In this document: positions 39,301 through 52,600 of the stretch, in pieces
How positions within the stretch are numbered: position 1 is the first letter of the stretch
How the letters are laid out: each line of letters starts with the position of its first letter
NCBI GenBank assembly: GCA_037074765.1
Contig: JBAMDO010000017.1
Coordinates: forward strand, 248,001-312,000
Source: Mansonella perstans
Lineage: Eukaryota; Nematoda; Chromadorea; Rhabditida; Onchocercidae
Reading direction: 5' to 3'
DNA length: 64,000 nt
Program-made: the position numbers and the translations under genes
Notes under the pieces: generated by a model
The model's input: only the letters and a program-made list of their open reading frames with translations
Told to the model about the DNA's origin: nothing
Database searches by the model: none

Positions 39301-40501
39301 ATGCTATCAAATTATTGCAAATCTATGTCAAAATCATTATGGCATCACAATACTGTTACCATAAAAGTAGAAGAATATCTTAGCTTTACTCTGACCTTTC
39401 AACTTGAACTCGGATGACAGAGTTTGACCTCTGTTTTTCTCGAGGAATGAAACAAAAAATAACCCTGTTCCTCATCATTATTTTTAACCAATACAAATTA
39501 ACCATCAATCAAAAAATCATTTCCGGATATTTTGGAGCAACAGATGAGAATCAAAACAAATAAATCCATTCTGTGAGTGCTCCCAGGATTACTGGTCACT
39601 GAAGGAGCAGCCAGTATCATATATCAAGATGTCCTTAAGACGAGCTGCAAGTTAAGTAGTATGAGAGTCATTTTAGCACATTGCTTAATTGCTCGTGACT
39701 AATGTGACCCCTAATGTTGGCACTCTTGCAAAACATCAGCTAGAAATTAAGGTTAGATTGTCACATCATTGGCAATGATTCTGTTTCACATATACATAAG
39801 TTGTTGCTGGTCATCAATATCATATAGATGTGATAATTAGAATAAACGTTTAAATGTCACTTTCAAAACCATAAGCACAGACCCAGCGTTGACCAGAGTT
39901 TTCTCTGCAAAAACTTTATTTATTTATTAATTTCGGTAAAGTTAAAAACTAAAATTGCATGCATAGAACTTTGAAAAAGTTGGTTGAAATTGTAAAAATT
40001 TATTGTTGTAAACGAATAAGGTTTTTTTTTACTTTCCGGTAGCAAAAAAAAAAAGGCGAATCAAAAGAAAGTGTCAATAATGGATGACATCCTGCTGCGT
40101 AATGAACTTTGTTGAGGGACTTTGAAGACTGTTACCGATTATGGGGCTTTAATTATTATCTGACAGGTAAACAAAGCATATTTCAAACAACGAACACTAA
40201 TAATAGCAGGGAGACTTATATACATTAGCCGACAAAATATGTTGTGGCCAATTAACTTACTATCGAATTACAAATATATGCAACACTTCTAATTGAGCGC
40301 GACTTCTTTTATGTGACCTAGTTTAAGGATAAGAAAGTCTGCTTAGTGAATTACTTGTTCCATTTTCAAAGCCTAGTTTTCAAATTATTATTGATCTGAG
40401 CGCAGTTCACGCAGATATTTAATGCATTTTGTAAATCAATATTCCTTTTTTAAAGTATTGCAATCAATGCAAAAATGTTTCCGAATTACAGACTGATTGT
40501 T
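36311..40501. other. 4.2 kb intergenic between convergent genes, no gene seen
   Basis: It lies between the 3' end of the TXNDC12-like gene (+) and the 3' end of the neurogenin gene (-). A+T-rich with long T runs (for example near 36970-36985). Two slightly less A+T-rich islands, near 37600-37670 and 39050-39130, show no convincing frame or RNA fold by eye. No tRNA box pair was recognised. Confidence 0.55.
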
Positions 40502-41500
40502 TCAATTTACTCGATCTAGCGAAACATACTCTGACCGCTCGCGATGATTTGCAGCAACTGCTTCAACTTCTTCATCTTCTTGGCCGTTGCTGAGGATCTG
40601 TTTTAGGGCATAAATGTAATTGTTGGCCATTCGAAGAGTTTCTAAACAGAATGAAATTCTATTTATTATTTAGAATTTATCAATACATCATAAACTGCCA
40701 AAAATGTTTGTCCTGAAATGAAGACTCAATCATGTTCACCGATTTTAGTCAGCTTCGGTTCATCTGGAAGTTGTGGTAGTGTACGTCGTAACTTTTCCAG
40801 TGCTTCGTTCAAATTATGCATCCGGCGACGTTCGCGAGCATTTGCTTTACTTCGACGAATTTGCTTCGTTCGTCGCACGGATTCCGGACTTCGAACTCGG
40901 CAACGATATTTCCTTTTTGTTCGTTTCACTGCATCTTGTCCAGTGGTTTTGCTTTCTCGTGTATGCATTGGCTAAAAATTCTTGTAAATCTCGAATTTTA
41001 AACAACTGTTTCATTGTCAAAAAAATCTTGCTAAGTCTATAATTGACCATTAATATGGTTTAGTAGATTTGGTAACTAATAAGGTCTGTGCAAATAAACT
41101 GCAAACAGATGAGCGACAGGAACAGGAAACATTGGATGCATTATAATATTCTGATTTGAAAAAATATGCTCGTAATTTACTATGCAAATACTGCAATGAA
41201 AACAAAGTAGTGGATAATAAAAAAAGTTATAATGAACAGATAATTCACCAACTGAAAACAAATGATTAACAAATTAATGAGTTTAATATGATTTTGGTGA
41301 TTACAAATAGAAAAAAAAATAAAAGAAAAGCAATCGTAGAACAAAGTGTAATGGATTTTGAACAGTTCATTTTAAAGTTGACGAGTAAAGTTATAAGTAT
41401 TTATAATGATATAAGTACTTGTAATAACCTGATGTTGACGTGTTGATGTGGAAGCAGAAGATTTTTGATTCACATACTTCATGATTAGTGACTTATCCAT
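40502..41500 (-). CDS. ngn-1: neurogenin-type bHLH transcription factor, three exons, 147 residues
   Basis: A proneural basic helix-loop-helix factor expected to bind E-boxes as a heterodimer with an E/daughterless protein in the nucleus. Three exons in agreeing phase: 41500-41429 (MDKSLIMKYVNQKSSAS), 40971-40740 and 40641-40502, total 444 bases with the stop. The bHLH domain covers about residues 64-118: basic region RRSKANARERRRMHNLNEAL, loop LPQLPDEPKLTK, then KIETLRMANNYIYALKQIL across the last intron. The RRSKANARERRRMH signature and the ANNYIYAL helix place it with neurogenins rather than NeuroD, Atonal or Achaete-scute groups. The basic N-terminal stretch (KRTKRKYRCRVR) may serve nuclear import. 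The short acidic tail ends SLDRVN. Nematodes normally have one neurogenin, so the symbol is by orthology and is inference. It is shorter than the C. elegans protein. Confidence 0.88.
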
Positions 41501-43600
41501 GCATGAAGATGGTACAGATGGTAGTTCTCTTTACAGTTGATGCTCGAATCGACGTGAAGGCGTGGTAAATGATTTGAGCACTAGCATCCACTGGCCAATA
41601 ATTTACAGTATCCATATGAGAAAACATGAAAAATGAGCGAAAGCTATTCCAGTTTTTAATGCGCTAATGAATGCAGGAAAATTCGTTCTACCGGTTTTAC
41701 CAGAACCTTTGTTTCTACGGAAAATTCGTTTCTAAAACGTATATTTGATTTCTTAAGTATAAATCCTTTATAACATGTACTTTTCGGTATTTTGACTGAT
41801 TGTTCAATATATTCTGCTTATATCTTCTTGAGAGATCCAAATAACAGAATCATTCCTGCTTCCACATTAAACTAATCTTTTCTCCGTTAAACCAATATCC
41901 ATTTAATAAGCTCTTTCTCATGTTTTCATGTACTAAAAATGAAAACGTTAAGATTTTAGAATCATATCATGTTACGGTTATATTTCTATTCAGAAATTCA
42001 TATTTTTTTGTTCGAGAAGAGACATATTCTTTATAGATGACAAAAATGTGACACCCAGTAATTTGTATAAGTGGAAGCAGATGTGTCGAGCTATATGTGT
42101 CATTACAACAACAGTACAAATTAGCATGAAGTGAAGGATGGAAAACGGTGGCAATTTGATCAAATAAATGGATTACTAAATTATACGGAAGAGAGTAAAG
42201 AAGGAAGAAGAGAAGGATGACGACCCAATCAGAAGTAGGAAACAGGCAGGCATCCTTCATTGCGCAACAATAAGCTAGAATGAGTATCAATTTTTTTTAC
42301 AACAACCGTTTATCCCGAGATTTCAACAGAATCTCATGAATACATCTGAAGCTCAAAAAATTTTAATCAGTGAGTTTTAAAGATATCAGATTAGAAAAAT
42401 AATGAATCAATATATCTGTTGAGAAAATCCTGTTGTTTCAACTAATTAATCGATTTCTTTAACTGTTTTTCAACTTTCCTTAAGATGATATCATAAATTT
42501 CCTGATAGAGATTGATACCGTTTTATAAAATGCGATTAGTGGCATATTGCAAAATTGTTGCAAGTTGCATTAATCATTGCTTTATTGAAGACAGATAAAA
42601 TCAATGAAAATACAATGAAAAAAGCTGGCAGGTGAAAAGATTTCCCGATTTCTTTCACAATTTTAGATGCCGATCAGTTACAATGATGTAAAATAATTTT
42701 CAAAGAATAGAAACATAAGTGATTTGTTTGTTAATTAGAAATTATTAATGAAATAACACTGCCCGCTCTCGCTTTCAGGCTTCTTTTTAGTTGCAGTTTA
42801 GAGTGTCAAAAAATTTACTGAAAAAAATTACAAAAACTTCATATGCAATTTGTCATGTTTAAAACAGTTCATTTTACAAAATAAATCTTTTTATGAATTT
42901 GCATAGACTTTGCATAATTTAAGCTGCTTCTTTTATTAAACTTTTTCCACTTGAATTAATGACTAACTAATCAATAATTATTAGCAGTGAAATAATACTT
43001 CCGCCTTCATTTTGCAGTTTTCTAATTACTTTTAAAATTGAATAGAGTTGTCATTCTATTCATATTATGATTATTCAACCAGAAACATTCGGTCCATTTG
43101 TTGAATATAACACTGCAATATTTTTCAACTTACAGCAGTTAGATTACCAGGATTGTAGCAGATACCATTATAGAGCTAGTTTTATTCTGTTCTAATTCAA
43201 AGAATCAAATCATGTTTTATCTTTAATGCAATTATAATACGGTGAGTTTTACGAAGAAAACATTCACTGAAGTAAAAAACAGAATTTTAAATAATGAAAA
43301 TCAAATGTATACACAACCAATCATTAAACAAAAATTTGAAACAACAATCTAAATTTTCCTCAATAGTTTCGACACAGGAAAACCTGCACAACAATAAAAA
43401 AATTTACAGAGAGCACTCTGGAGAGAAAATGATCATTTTGTGCCTTTTTTTTCGACTGACTCATTTTTGATCCTGAAAAATATCGTGTTAACATTTTTGC
43501 AAAATTATCTCTGCACTTTTCAGCTCCTCAGCTTAATGAAAAACTTATCCATCAGTAACGAGAACAAAAATGGAAAATATTCAACAAATAGAAAAAGAAA
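41501..43600. other. 2.1 kb between the neurogenin start and the Brr2 stop
   Basis: Both neighbours are on the minus strand, so this is the 3' flank of Brr2 plus the 5' flank of the neurogenin gene. Upstream control elements for the latter are expected here, but none can be named. It contains one 107-codon minus-strand frame, listed separately. The rest is A+T-rich. Confidence 0.5.
41967..42290 (-). CDS. hypothetical 107-residue hydrophobic, cysteine-containing ORF
   Basis: The longest frame in the intergenic DNA of this window. It starts MILILAYCCAMKDACLFPT, has a strongly hydrophobic segment at about residues 20-45, and contains about nine cysteines including a CCC run. Local base composition is less A+T-rich than its surroundings. 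No family is recognised, and there are no introns or clear flanking signals. It may be a small membrane or secreted protein, part of the neurogenin 5' flank that happens to be open, or the complement of a purine-rich stretch. Low certainty. Confidence 0.2.
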   Translation of the reverse strand: MILILAYCCAMKDACLFPTSDWVVILLFFLLYSLPYNLVIHLFDQIATVFHPSLHANLYCCCNDTYSSTHLLPLIQITGCHIFVIYKEYVSSRTKKYEFLNRNITVT

Positions 43601-46600
43601 TCACTCTTCATCGCGAGCTCGCTTTCGATTTCGTCCAGTTTCTAAAATATGTACCAAATTACCAAGATAAAATATCAGAATGAAAAACTATGATTCGAAA
43701 AAAATAAGCAAGCGTTTCAGATTTTTAAAAAATTTTGGCTAAAATTTATCGTAGAGAAACGCAGGAAATTTTGAAAGTAACTTTCATGCACTGAAATGTC
43801 GCATGGAATTTCCAAAATGCCTGTAGAATAGTTTTAAAAAGTCAATTCTAAATTTGAACTAAGCAAGATTCAAAAGAAGAATTGGAAAAATAAATTCTGA
43901 AAAGAAATTTAATTACTGAAGTACCTTCAACACGAAATTTGAGATCAAATTCTTGGTCAGCTCCTAGGTACGAATCACAAATGAAATATAATTTGTAATG
44001 CATCTTTCCCACCGCCAACGCAGTAAAATCAAGAGTCATTTTCGCTTTCTGATGAACTGTTAATCTAGAAATGAAAAATGTAATTAGTTTTCTTTTTCTC
44101 AATTATCAGAAACTTTTTGATGTTACAGAAAGTTCACGTGACAAAAAAAAAATGTTTGTTTTTGATATTCTTTCCTATTCTCATCGTATCTCTGTACCCT
44201 TAATTATTAGGATTTTGCTTTTTCGATATTGTGAGAAAGTCAAAAAAACTGAAAGAAATATAATAATTTCAAATTAAAGCAGAATTCTAAGAAACGAACC
44301 TTTTTATGGAGAATAGTGTATTGGAAGAGTGATCTCCAATAACCAGCCACCATCCTTCTTCCTTTCGTTTCTGCGGGAAAAGTGGTGCCACAACAGGTGG
44401 AGCCATCCCGTTCAAATCATTTTCACGTTCCATTTCGACTGTCACGTTCATTGTATCACCCCTGAAATAGAATCAGATCAAAGCCGACGATGTATAATTC
44501 ATCATGAAAACTTTAAAAAACGAAATAATTAAAAAAAGAAAATCGTGAATTCTTAACCCCAAATATGGGAAAAAACAAGATTGGAAATTATCATAAGAAA
44601 ATGATTGCAGCGAATACGAAATATAAATCATTTACACAGTAATGGTTCCATTATTTTCAATTTTGTGTTCAACTTCAATGCTTGGATAATGATTGCAAAA
44701 TCGAGCAACATCTGACATTTCCGCAGGAGTCATTTGTAAAAGTGCCTGCCGGACATCATCTTCCAAATCCAACAGGTCAAATATTGATGATATTTTCTAT
44801 AAAAAACGCAAAAACTTACACTAAATGCAATTCAAAATTGATGTGACTAGAGTAATAATTCCTAATTGAAGTGAATAATTCAACTACAGGGATCAAGAAC
44901 TGTGTTTATTGGGGGAAATTTTTCAAACCGTTGAAACTTGGTTTCATGCAGCTTAAATCAAATCTTCTGCATTTACAAATGCAGCGACGAAGAACTGCTT
45001 TCTCTTCCATTTCTTCGATAAGATTATAAGAATATTTTAATGGACTCAATAATCTTAAAAAAATCTAAGAGTACTACTACCTTTTCTTTGCAACGTTCAA
45101 GTAAAGAAGTTGAGCAATGAGGTAGTTGTTTCAAATACGATTCATTAGTGAACATTGCCTGTGTTAACATTTGTGACAATTCCATTGCATGAATTGCCGG
45201 CATCAACCAACCATTGCTGAATTAAAAGATATATTAAATGTAAGAAAGTTAAAAAAAAACACTTTTAACTGTTATATACTATTTATTTTATGGGTTAAAG
45301 GCAGCATTACAGATTAATAAGAACAGCAATAATATAATATGGTTCCAGCATTATCTTTCAATCAGTGAAATATACCTGCTTAAAACATCAACGCACGCTT
45401 GCACCAGACGAATTGCTCTAAGAATGACAACTTCTGTGTCTTTATTTAGCTCAGCTGATAACTGTATCCGAGCCAAATGAGCATTCATTAATAAATTAAC
45501 CTGAAAGATAAATGCACTAAAATATATCAGTGCATGCATTTTTGGTTTATAACATGCTTTAAAAAGAATTCGGAGTATCTGACTGAATTTGTGCGTTCGG
45601 TTTTCAGTAAGAGGAACCAACAATTTATAAATATCTGCAGACAGAATAACGAAATTGATGAAATTCCAGGGAAAATTTTCGATAAAATTTATTTACACAA
45701 CATACCTTAATATGTGGGTCTGTAAACTTTTGATGTTTTTGTTGGCCTGGCAATCGATCAGCTAGTTGTTTCAACAAAATATCTTCCTTATAACGTATCG
45801 GCATGTTTGCAAATTCACTTGCATTACTGATAATTTCAATAAGAGCTCGCAGTTTGGTTTTCGCGCTCAAGGACATGCTGAACACTTCTGAAAATGAAAA
45901 AAGATAACTTTCATTTACAAAACAAATATCATGAATTGCTTAAATATATTTGAAGACTTCTTTTATTTTCCTTCTAGCGATCAAGATTCCTTCAACATCG
46001 CTAACTCATTCTCCGAGTACAAAAAACCGGAAAATCTGGATTCTATAAAATACGCTCAAAAAAAATGTAATACGATATGAAATCAGACTCAGTATCTAAC
46101 AATGTATCCTCTTTATCGATAAGTAATTATTACTGAAAACTATAATTCTCTGAAAAGGAAGAATTAATATTTCTAAACTAATTTATTAACAAAGATTGAG
46201 TCCTTCACAAGCAAGAAATGTTTTCCCACTTTTTAAAAACACAACCGTATTTCCAAAGTAAAAATTTATGAAACTTTGATTTTTTCTTTAAATGGAATGA
46301 ATATAAAATTTACCGATTGTTGTATAACTTATATAGTAGTATGCTGCAATCATTCCCAAATTAAGTGGCTGTGTATCCATATCGTTTTTGATTGCAATGC
46401 ATTTCGAATTTTCCAGGTCTTTTAGTGTATTTTCTACTAATTCGGAAAGGCTGTCCGACAAATGACGATGGGTAACACCTTGCAAATTGTAATAATTTGG
46501 ATTCTGTGTCATACGTCGGTACAATAAAGTCCATGTGAGGTACTGTAACAGAATCATCATTAATAAATTATAGATTAAAGAAAAATACGTGGTTCTTCTG

Positions 46601-49600
46601 AATAGTAATCACCAATAACTTTTTCTAAATTATGTTAAATCAGCATATGTTTTATTTTACGACAAGATCGAGAAAAAACTGGCGACAAAAAACTCACATC
46701 GATCGCGTCTTGTTTGTTTTCGATAGTCTTAGTCACAATTTCAGCATTAAAGTGGTCATGCAAACAGTGATCCAGATGTGATTCAACAGGAAGTGGTTCA
46801 TACAGGAACTTTTTGAAGAAATCCTTTTTTGAAGATTGACACATAAGAACACATTTTGCTGAAACATCTCTTCTTATATCAGAACGTGGCTGTCTACTAT
46901 TTTCTGCATTGCAGTTACATTGCAAATATTAATAAAAGATGTAAAGTACTTCAAAAAAAAAATTAAAACGTAAAATTAAAATCAAAATTTTGTTTAAAAA
47001 GGACGAAACTAGCATAATTTGCTCCAGAATCCTTCTAATCTAAAATGCTGATCATAAACTCGAAGAAAAAATCAGGTTAAAAACTAACAAGATTTATGTA
47101 GCAGCATATTCTCTAGCTAAAGTATATGCTATTATAACATTTATGCCATTTCCTGACTAATTAGCATCTTTGCTTGAACAGTCCTAATCTATTCTTCCTT
47201 TTAAATTGATCAACACATAAATTTAAACACAAGAATCATTACCATCATCATCAATTCCAGGTCTGTTCGCCAGTCCAACCATGTGCAAAACATCACCTAC
47301 TGGATAATCTTCATAAACATGGTATTTTCCATTATAAAATTGTGTGTCCATAATAATAACGACATATGCATTCATGGAAACTTGATAGCACATTGTTCGT
47401 GAAACGATGCATACCTTAAATAACATAACAGCTCAGAATGAATGTAAAAAGTTAGACCAAATGTTTATTTGAAGCATAATCAGACGGAGCGATTAAATGT
47501 AAGTATTGTAAGCATCTTATGGTATAACGTTTGACCATGTATTTAGTTAAATACATACACCCGAATGTATAATAATGCTGTATATAAAAACTCATAAACA
47601 AACCTGGATTGCGCCACTCTGGAAAAGCTGTTCTACAACGGCCATATCCTTGATATTGGTACCTTCGTGCAGAAAACCTACTCCACAAGACAATGTTTCT
47701 TTTAAAGTTTTATCCTACAAAATATTATGGATTGAAAGAAAGTTGAATGGTTTATTTCAGCAGTAAAGAAAGTAAGGAAAAAGTTGCAGAAAGTTTAAAA
47801 AGGACTAGCAAGGTACCTGAATATTATCCAGCAATCGAACAAAGCTTGGTTCATGTGGATTAATGTGCAAAAACCGTTTCGACTGCCCATCAGCGTGTGC
47901 CATTGTAAGCATATCGACAGCAGTTGCTCTCGACTGCCGTCTGCTAGGCACAAAAACGAGTGCAGGACGTGGGCGCAACTTACCACCATGTCGTACAACT
48001 GCTGCATAAACTGGTCGCCCCATAGCTGCCAGTCGAGAAGCAGTGTGCGATAAGTTAAAGCCCTACAAACAACTCGAACTTAAATTTGCAGTGCTAATAC
48101 AAGCGAGTTGAAAACTTCAGCTCTTTTCAACGAGATTTTTTTTTCAAGAAAATTTTTTAAGAAAATTCTTGACCATGACACTAGAATCTGCTCAAAATAA
48201 ATGACTGAAAAAAACTGAAATTAACCTGTATGAAAAGTTCCAGCGGAACAGGTCGACAGTTTGGTGCGAAATTAAATGTGGCTTGTGAGGAGCAACCAAG
48301 CCACTGTCCGACGTCTCTGGCATTGGCTAGTGATGATGAGAGGGCAACAATTCGAACTGTTGAATCCAACTGTGACGACATATAGCGCATACGTGAGCAA
48401 ATTACTTCCAGTACCGGCTAAATATGGTCAATGATCAAAGTGAACATACTAACTTGGTGAGGTAAAAATGTGTGGCATAGAAATGTAGATATGGTCAGAT
48501 TGAAGCAGATTAAGTCTAACAAAAATTAGGAGAAGTCCATTTCAATACAACAATTGTATCAGGTTTCAGGGGACATTTTTTACATAAGACTGGGAACAAC
48601 AGCTTTCTTTTACAAAATAATGATGTTCCCCTCACACCAGTCATGTTTCTTTCATGTCACTTATCATGTTTCTTTCATGTCACTTATCAGATGGAATTTA
48701 TTCACTGATTAATAACAGACAGGAAATAGGATCAGGACCACTCACCTTCTCAGTCCTTTTAGATAAGGAGAAATCAAGCTAAGCATGCGACAGAGTCCCA
48801 GAAATATAAGATAAAATCTGTAGAAAATCGAGCAAACATGATGACTTTAACTAGAAAAACCGAATATTTAATAAAAACCAATCAATCCGCTTTCATGGAA
48901 GAGAAAATGATTCTGCTATTAACTAAGAAATGACAAGAATGGCACAACAGGAAGATACTGAATTGCGTACATTCTACTACTATATAATCAACAAACCCCA
49001 TTATTGCCTCCAATCATATGAAGATCGTCAACTATAAACAGCCGCACAGCTTGAACATTCTTCCGCTGTTTCCAACGTCGACTGACGTTGTCCCATTTTT
49101 CTGGTGTTGCTATAATCAACTGTCCTCGTTGCAGTAACTTCAAATCAGTCGATGGCTCACCCGTCAACATAACAACTGTTTTTTCCAGTGCTGTTCCAAT
49201 TCGTTCGTGCCAATCGGTAAATTTCTGAAAAACCGTTTGAAAGGGAATCAATGTCATTACATAAAATCATTCCTATATATGCTATCTTTTTTACAGTGGT
49301 TCAACAACAATGTTCAGTCATCTAACTACAGAAAAAATTAGAAAGAGAAAAAGCAAGAAACTTTTTCGGCCAAATCTTCCATTGGTGTCACATAAACAGC
49401 TTTCGCATCAGGTCTGTTATCGAAGTGTCGAAGAATAGCGAACTCAGCACAAACAGTTTTACCACTTCCATGAGGTGCACCAATAAACACATTATCGTTA
49501 CCTTCGTAAACTGTTCGAAAAACTGAAACGAAAAAACGCTATAAAATTGAACTATAAAATAATTCAAATTTCGTGATGTGAATGTTAAGACGCGTAGAGC

Positions 49601-52600
49601 ATAAAACTTTAATTAATTTCCGGTTAAATGAAACAAATCCCGAATCCGCTTCGATTCTATTTCGTTTTGCACAATTTAACATCTCACTCATCCTCTACAC
49701 CGTAAATTTTGTATTAATAAGTATATTGATATCCTAAACGAAATATTCCAAACTTTTCAGAACTTTTGAATTTTTTTGAAAATTCATTGTTGATTTGGTA
49801 GATTTTATATACGACTGTTAAATCTTTTTTTGTATATAATACATACTTATACTTAGCGCAAGGAAATAGTGTATTTACCTTGTGTTTGAATGGGATTGAA
49901 TACGGAGATGTTCTTTTGTTCGAACACTGATTGAAAAAGCTTGTTGTTTAAAGCCGATAAGGGTAACGGCTGTAGATCCAATAATTCAGTTGGCGGTGGA
50001 TATTTCTCGGGCAAAATCAAATGTCGGAACGATATCGGTAAAACAGTTTCACTACCAAGCCAACGATCAGAGACTAAAATCAGTGAATCCTATCTTTCTT
50101 TTCGAATTTATGGTTCATAATGAACTTTTCCCCTCTAGATATCTTATTGACTTAATAAACTATTCATTATTCATCAAACAATAAAACTAAACTAAAAAAA
50201 AAATGTAAAACAGGTACTTTTATACCTATGCGTATAAAATACAATGGCGGTAATGGATCGAACACTGGTACGAACATCTTTATCAAATGTTCATCTTCGC
50301 AAAACTTCTGCTTCAGAAGGAAATATTCGTGATGTAGAATCAGCTCACCATCAACATCCTCAACAAATATCCAGAATCCCTCAGCTGTTCCTGAACTTAT
50401 GACATTTAAACTCCCAGCATTAATTTTAAATTATTGGAACAATAAAAATATTTCAGATGGCAAGAAAACAAACCGTGTACGCGAGCATCCCACAGAAAAT
50501 CGGGCGTAATTGTTAGCTCGATCCTCAAAGTCGATCGTGTAATGGGTTGGATCAGTGCTGTCATATCTAATTTCGGCAGCTGAAAAGACAAAATCCAGTC
50601 AACCAAAACACTATGTAATACATCTATAAATTTTGTGAAAGAGACGGAATTAAATACGTCACTATCTGTACCTGACGAATGAATTTGTATAAGGGTTTGC
50701 CCATTTTTGGCATTTTCACCAGTTCACCAAGCTGGTGTTGGTCAAGATCATACAAACGTTCGAACGAAAGATTCTTCTTGTCGATGCTTCGCACAATCTT
50801 AAAATTTATTCAGTTAATTAGAATCCGTCCTATTAAACACTAGAATATACGGGTTTGACTTCAAACAATATCTTTCGAAATAAATAAAATGACTGACTTC
50901 TGAGGGTATTTTCTTGAATTGGTGAAGCGGATTAAGTGACTGCCACTGCCGAGCGTTGATCATTTTGCAGACGCCAAGGACCTTCTGAAAAATATGCCAG
51001 CTACGAAAATAGAAATTAATGAAGCAATATGGCATAAGCAGAACGTGGCAGTACTTTTTTTTTTATAAAAAAATATCAAAATGTTTCAACAGAAAGAAAA
51101 AAAATACCTGTGCAAGATGTGCCCAACCTCGCCATAAAACGATTTCAAACAGTGCTCGGAATAGCCGTCCTGCGGACTGACTAATAAATACCATGTCACT
51201 TTGAAGTGCGAATCCCTCTAACTTCAGTTGTGAAATATAAGCCTGTAAGATCAATTTGTTTACATTATAATGTTCATAGCAAAAAACATTTTTGAAAGCT
51301 TCTCAAATCAGTACTGAATATTCCCGCTTGATTTCTTAAAGGAACAAAGAAATTTGGTAAGAACAGCAATAACTGAATATATTCCCAATTCTAATTTCTA
51401 TTCAAATTTCTTATCTAGAATTAAAAGGAGAAATGCGAACCAATAATGAACATAATTCCTACATTAAAAAAGTTTGTGGCATGCAATTACCTGCAAAAGA
51501 ACATTAACTTTTGCACTGCTCTCTTCTAAACTTTCTTTGATTGGAACTGGAACATGTTCAGCCAATTTTTGCAACTCTAACTTTTCCTCTTCACGGACCA
51601 TAATATTTCGGAATTCTGATGACATTGAAAATATACGAAACAAGTCAATTTCAGTTGCAGTTGCTTTTAGCAGCTGATTGTATGTTTGCATCGTATCATG
51701 GGTGCAATAAAAATGAGACGCAATGCGACCCAATTCAGTAGCCTGGAATTAATAGAAATATTACTCGCTAGAATCTTATTTGTTTGCTTTTATTGAATAA
51801 TCCAAAGAAACCAGTAAAAAATATAATATGAAATGCAGTAAGATAGATTCAACTTGAATTAATTCCAATGTAATTAGCTCCATAATACATGATAGAAGAG
51901 CTTCTTTTATCATTTAAAAATCCAAAGTATACCTGGATAAGTCCACTTCTGCGATCATATTTGCAGAGATTAGATTTATCTAACTGTGATGCAGCTGTGT
52001 GAATCAGATCTGAACGCCGCTGTTCCAGTAAAGGGTCTAATTTCTGAAAATGAATATGTGATCTTATATATCGTATTTTTGCTCCAGTTAAAAAAAAATT
52101 TAATTTTCAAATAGGTTTAACTCAGCATATTCTAAAACCTTTCACAACGGTTAATATAAACTTGCATACCGCTTGTTCATGTGAAATCCCGTAAAGTGCT
52201 GGTGACTTAACCATGCGAACATACAAATATGTGTAGCCCAACCAATTCATCGCATCACTGACATTGTTAATTGTTCCGAGAACTATTTCGGCGTTCAGCG
52301 TATCAGTTAATTTTGAGATTAACTGACTTTCGATCGGCAACTATATGTTTAAAGTTATAGTAAATCAAAAAATCGCTAGTTTTTCAAACAAACTGACAAA
52401 CAGAAATGGTTAAATTTAACAAACCTGTTGATTCATGAGTGACAGATAATATTGCAACTCGGAATGATGTGTTATCATAATACCCTTACCCTTCGAGTCA
52501 TACTGAGGTCGACCAGCACGGCCAAGCATCTATAAAAATTAAAATCGTAAAAGAAAAAAGTGTATGAAATAAATAAAATTTCGCAAATAATTCAAGAGAA

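Noticed and set aside
40773..41050. Three further frames of 61-89 codons on both strands
   Set aside because: All overlap the neurogenin bHLH exon and arise from its arginine-rich codons.
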